Source: an uncultured bacterium (lineage in GTDB: Bacteria; Planctomycetota; UBA1135; GCA-002686595). Taken from it: a stretch of 15,270 nucleotides of DNA. A model generated the notes under the pieces. The model had not been told where the DNA came from and searched no databases. It saw only the letters and a program-made list of their open reading frames with translations. This document shows, in pieces, positions 14,067-15,270 of the stretch; the stretch's first letter is position 1, and every line of letters starts with the position of its first letter. The stretch is taken from positions 1-15,270 of the forward strand of contig CADEGS010000097.1 of the NCBI GenBank assembly GCA_902826945.1, read 5' to 3'. Position numbers and translations under genes: made by a program.

Positions 14067-14095
14067 TGGAACCACGCGGACGGCTCCTCTAGCAT
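14067..14095 (+). promoter_or_regulatory. Candidate promoter for paralogue 2 or a small RNA
   Basis: TGGAAC (14067-14072) and TAGCAT (14090-14095) have 17-base spacing, and the -10 has the TANNNT form. A start near 14102 would leave about 460 bases before the next ATG, so the transcript would have a long leader or encode a separate RNA. No better -10/-35 pair was found closer to 14562. Confidence 0.32.
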
Positions 14096-14289
14096 GAGGG
14101 CCGTCCGGCACCCGGCTCGCGAGAGCTGGGGAGGGACGCGAGCGGCGCACGGCTGGCAAGAACCGGGCGCGGCGCGCGAACCGTCCTTCCGAGCGCACCT
14201 GGCGCGCGCGGAGGGTTGGCCGAACAGCTCTCGCCGAAGAAGGAAACCCCACGGAGATGCACGCCTTGAGAGACCGCACCCGACCGAGC

Positions 14290-14314
14290 CGGCGCGATCG
14301 CCCCGATCGCGCCG
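14290..14314 (+). repeat. Perfect inverted repeat in the spacer between the paralogues
   Basis: CGGCGCGATC (14290-14299) and GATCGCGCCG (14305-14314) form a perfect ten-base-pair stem around GCCCC. A second stem, AGCTCC (14319-14324) with GGAGCT (14333-14338), follows at once. There is no T-run. Tandem stems like this suggest folded RNA or a protein-binding site rather than a simple terminator. Confidence 0.5.
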
Positions 14315-14561
14315 CCGAAGCTCCTCTCGAACGGAGCTCCGACCGCGCACCCTACGCGGTCTCGCGGAGCGCGCGCGGCCTCTGAGGCCCGGCAACTCCG
14401 GGAGCATTCGAGACAGGAGCACCCTCCCGATGGAGGAGGTTCCCGCCCCGACGGGCCCGCGTGCTGCGCTGCGCGAGCGACGCGACCCGCGACCCTGAAG
14501 GGCAAACATCTGCAGATTCGCTAGTCACCCAAACCGCACCATGCACAGGAGAGGCGACACC

Positions 14562-15270
14562 ATGAGAGTGCTCGCAGTCATTTCGGCGGCGGCTGCCGCC
14601 ACGGCGGCTTTCGCCCCGACGAGCTTCGCTGACGGGCGCAACCCCGGCAGCGTCCTCGTCTACCCGGTCCAGTACTCCGGAGAGCAGGAGATCGCGACGG
14701 AAGGCAACTACTTCTGGACGATCACCTGCGTCACGAACTCCAACCTGACGCCGGCGACCCCCTTCAGCTTCGGCGGCTCCACGAACGTGCAGTTCGACTA
14801 CGTCAACACGCTTCGTGACCGGCTGTTCCCCCTGAAGCCCCTGCACTGCTTCGTCAACGACGTGGTCGAGTTCCTGAGCCCGGCCGACACGCTGTGCGTG
14901 CTGACCAACTGCCACAACGCCTCGAGCGAAGCCGGCTACCTGGTCGTGCACGCCCAAGATCCGGCCAAGTTCAAGACCGCCTGGTCGTGGGACTACCTGC
15001 TGGGCTCCGAGATGGTCGTGACCGCCACCGGCGGCATGTACTCCATCAACGCGATCCCCTTCACGTCCCCGCTGGCCGACGCGGCCGAGACGGACCTGGA
15101 CGGTGACGGCCAGCTGGACTTCGACGGCTCGGAGTACGAGGGCGTGCCCGACGTGCTCTTCATCGACAGCTTCCTGGCGGTCGCCGGCTCGTCCCTCGCC
15201 CTGATCAACCTGACGGGCGGCGTGGACTTCGTGGCCACGACCAAGTTCGACATCTGGAACGACAACGAGT
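14562..15270 (+). CDS. Secreted protein with calcium-type DxDxDG loop, paralogue 2 (3' end outside window)
   Basis: The 236 visible residues begin with a signal peptide (MRVLAVISAAAAATAAFAPTSFA, cleavage probably before DGRN). They align almost without gaps to paralogue 1: NPGSVLVYPVQ, YFWTITCVTNSN, GGSTNVQFDYVNT, HCFVNDVVEFLSPADT, CHNASSEAGYLVVHAQDP, AWSWDYLLGSEM, TDLDGDGQLDFDG and ALINLTGGVDFVAT are shared nearly verbatim. The calcium-type loop is closer to consensus here (DGDGQ rather than DGDRQ). The two differ most in the signal peptide and in the short segment after PVQ, where paralogue 1 has GGCPSSC and this copy has EIATEGNY. The ATG is preceded by AGGAGAGG (14547-14554), the best ribosome binding site of the pair, suggesting high expression. 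Function unknown. Confidence 0.88.
   Translation, partial: MRVLAVISAAAAATAAFAPTSFADGRNPGSVLVYPVQYSGEQEIATEGNYFWTITCVTNSNLTPATPFSFGGSTNVQFDYVNTLRDRLFPLKPLHCFVNDVVEFLSPADTLCVLTNCHNASSEAGYLVVHAQDPAKFKTAWSWDYLLGSEMVVTATGGMYSINAIPFTSPLADAAETDLDGDGQLDFDGSEYEGVPDVLFIDSFLAVAGSSLALINLTGGVDFVATTKFDIWNDNE

Larger units (their letters stand above)
13799..14561 (+). other. Intergenic stretch of about 760 bases without a convincing gene
   Basis: Open frames cross this region on both strands, but their products are Arg/Pro-rich and lack recognisable motifs. The G/C preference at third positions fades after about 14000 compared with the flanking genes, and none has a ribosome binding site. It contains a 12-base palindrome CCCGCCGGCGGG (13814-13825) just after the upstream stop and a promoter-like pair at 14067-14095. 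Several hairpins lie between 14290 and 14400, and the palindrome ATCTGCAGAT is at 14508-14517. The simplest reading is a spacer plus a long structured leader for the second paralogue, or an unrecognised small RNA. Confidence 0.5.

Noticed and set aside
13779..14498. A 239-codon plus-strand open frame between the two secreted proteins
   Set aside because: It overlaps the end of paralogue 1 and has no ribosome binding site. The product is Arg/Pro/Ser-rich with no motif, and third-position G/C preference fades along it. A decayed gene cannot be fully excluded.
1..15270. Mobile element, phage, toxin-antitoxin, CRISPR or defence system
   Set aside because: No transposase, integrase, terminal repeats, CRISPR-type repeats or defence-gene motifs were seen. 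Base composition is uniform except for small AT-rich patches at promoters.

Overview
The window is very GC-rich bacterial chromosome in which nearly every third codon position is G or C. Sixteen coding regions are supported. The first lacks its 5' end and the last its 3' end. No tRNA, rRNA, CRISPR array, insertion sequence or phage gene was seen. The taxon cannot be fixed from the sequence. The best guess is a high-GC Planctomycetota-like lineage, from the pair of large secreted proteins of a style I associate with that phylum, a small ECF sigma factor with a membrane partner, and the rpmE-prfA-prmC block. Myxococcota or another high-GC phylum is not excluded.

Layout. Positions 1-800 hold the basic tail of an unknown protein and a Maf nucleotide pyrophosphatase. 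Positions 901-4088 are a translation block: rpmE (zinc-type L31), prfA (RF1), an unidentified six-helix membrane protein, and prmC, which methylates the release factor GGQ glutamine. Positions 4105-4948 on the minus strand hold a PilZ protein and a small lipoprotein. ssb (5117-5542, +) then converges on a radical SAM/SPASM-like gene (5640-6626, -), with strong hairpins between them. Positions 6764-7486 encode a single-chain MoaD-MoaE molybdopterin synthase. Positions 7595-10772 encode ETF-quinone oxidoreductase and leucyl aminopeptidase. Positions 10852-12602 hold an exported lipocalin-like protein, an ECF sigma factor, and a coupled membrane protein whose outer domain looks like a YCII/DGPF domain. 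Positions 12743-15270 hold two tandem paralogous secreted proteins separated by about 760 bases with no convincing gene.

How the parts fit. Most of the window is housekeeping: translation termination, replication and repair, cofactor synthesis and electron transfer. Its core promoters share a recognisable form, a TTG-type -35, a 17-base spacer and a -10 of the form GCTANNNT. The least ordinary part is the right third. There an ECF sigma factor is translationally coupled to a membrane-anchored YCII-like protein, which may act as its anti-sigma or sensor, and this pair is followed by the duplicated secreted proteins carrying DxDxDG calcium-type loops.
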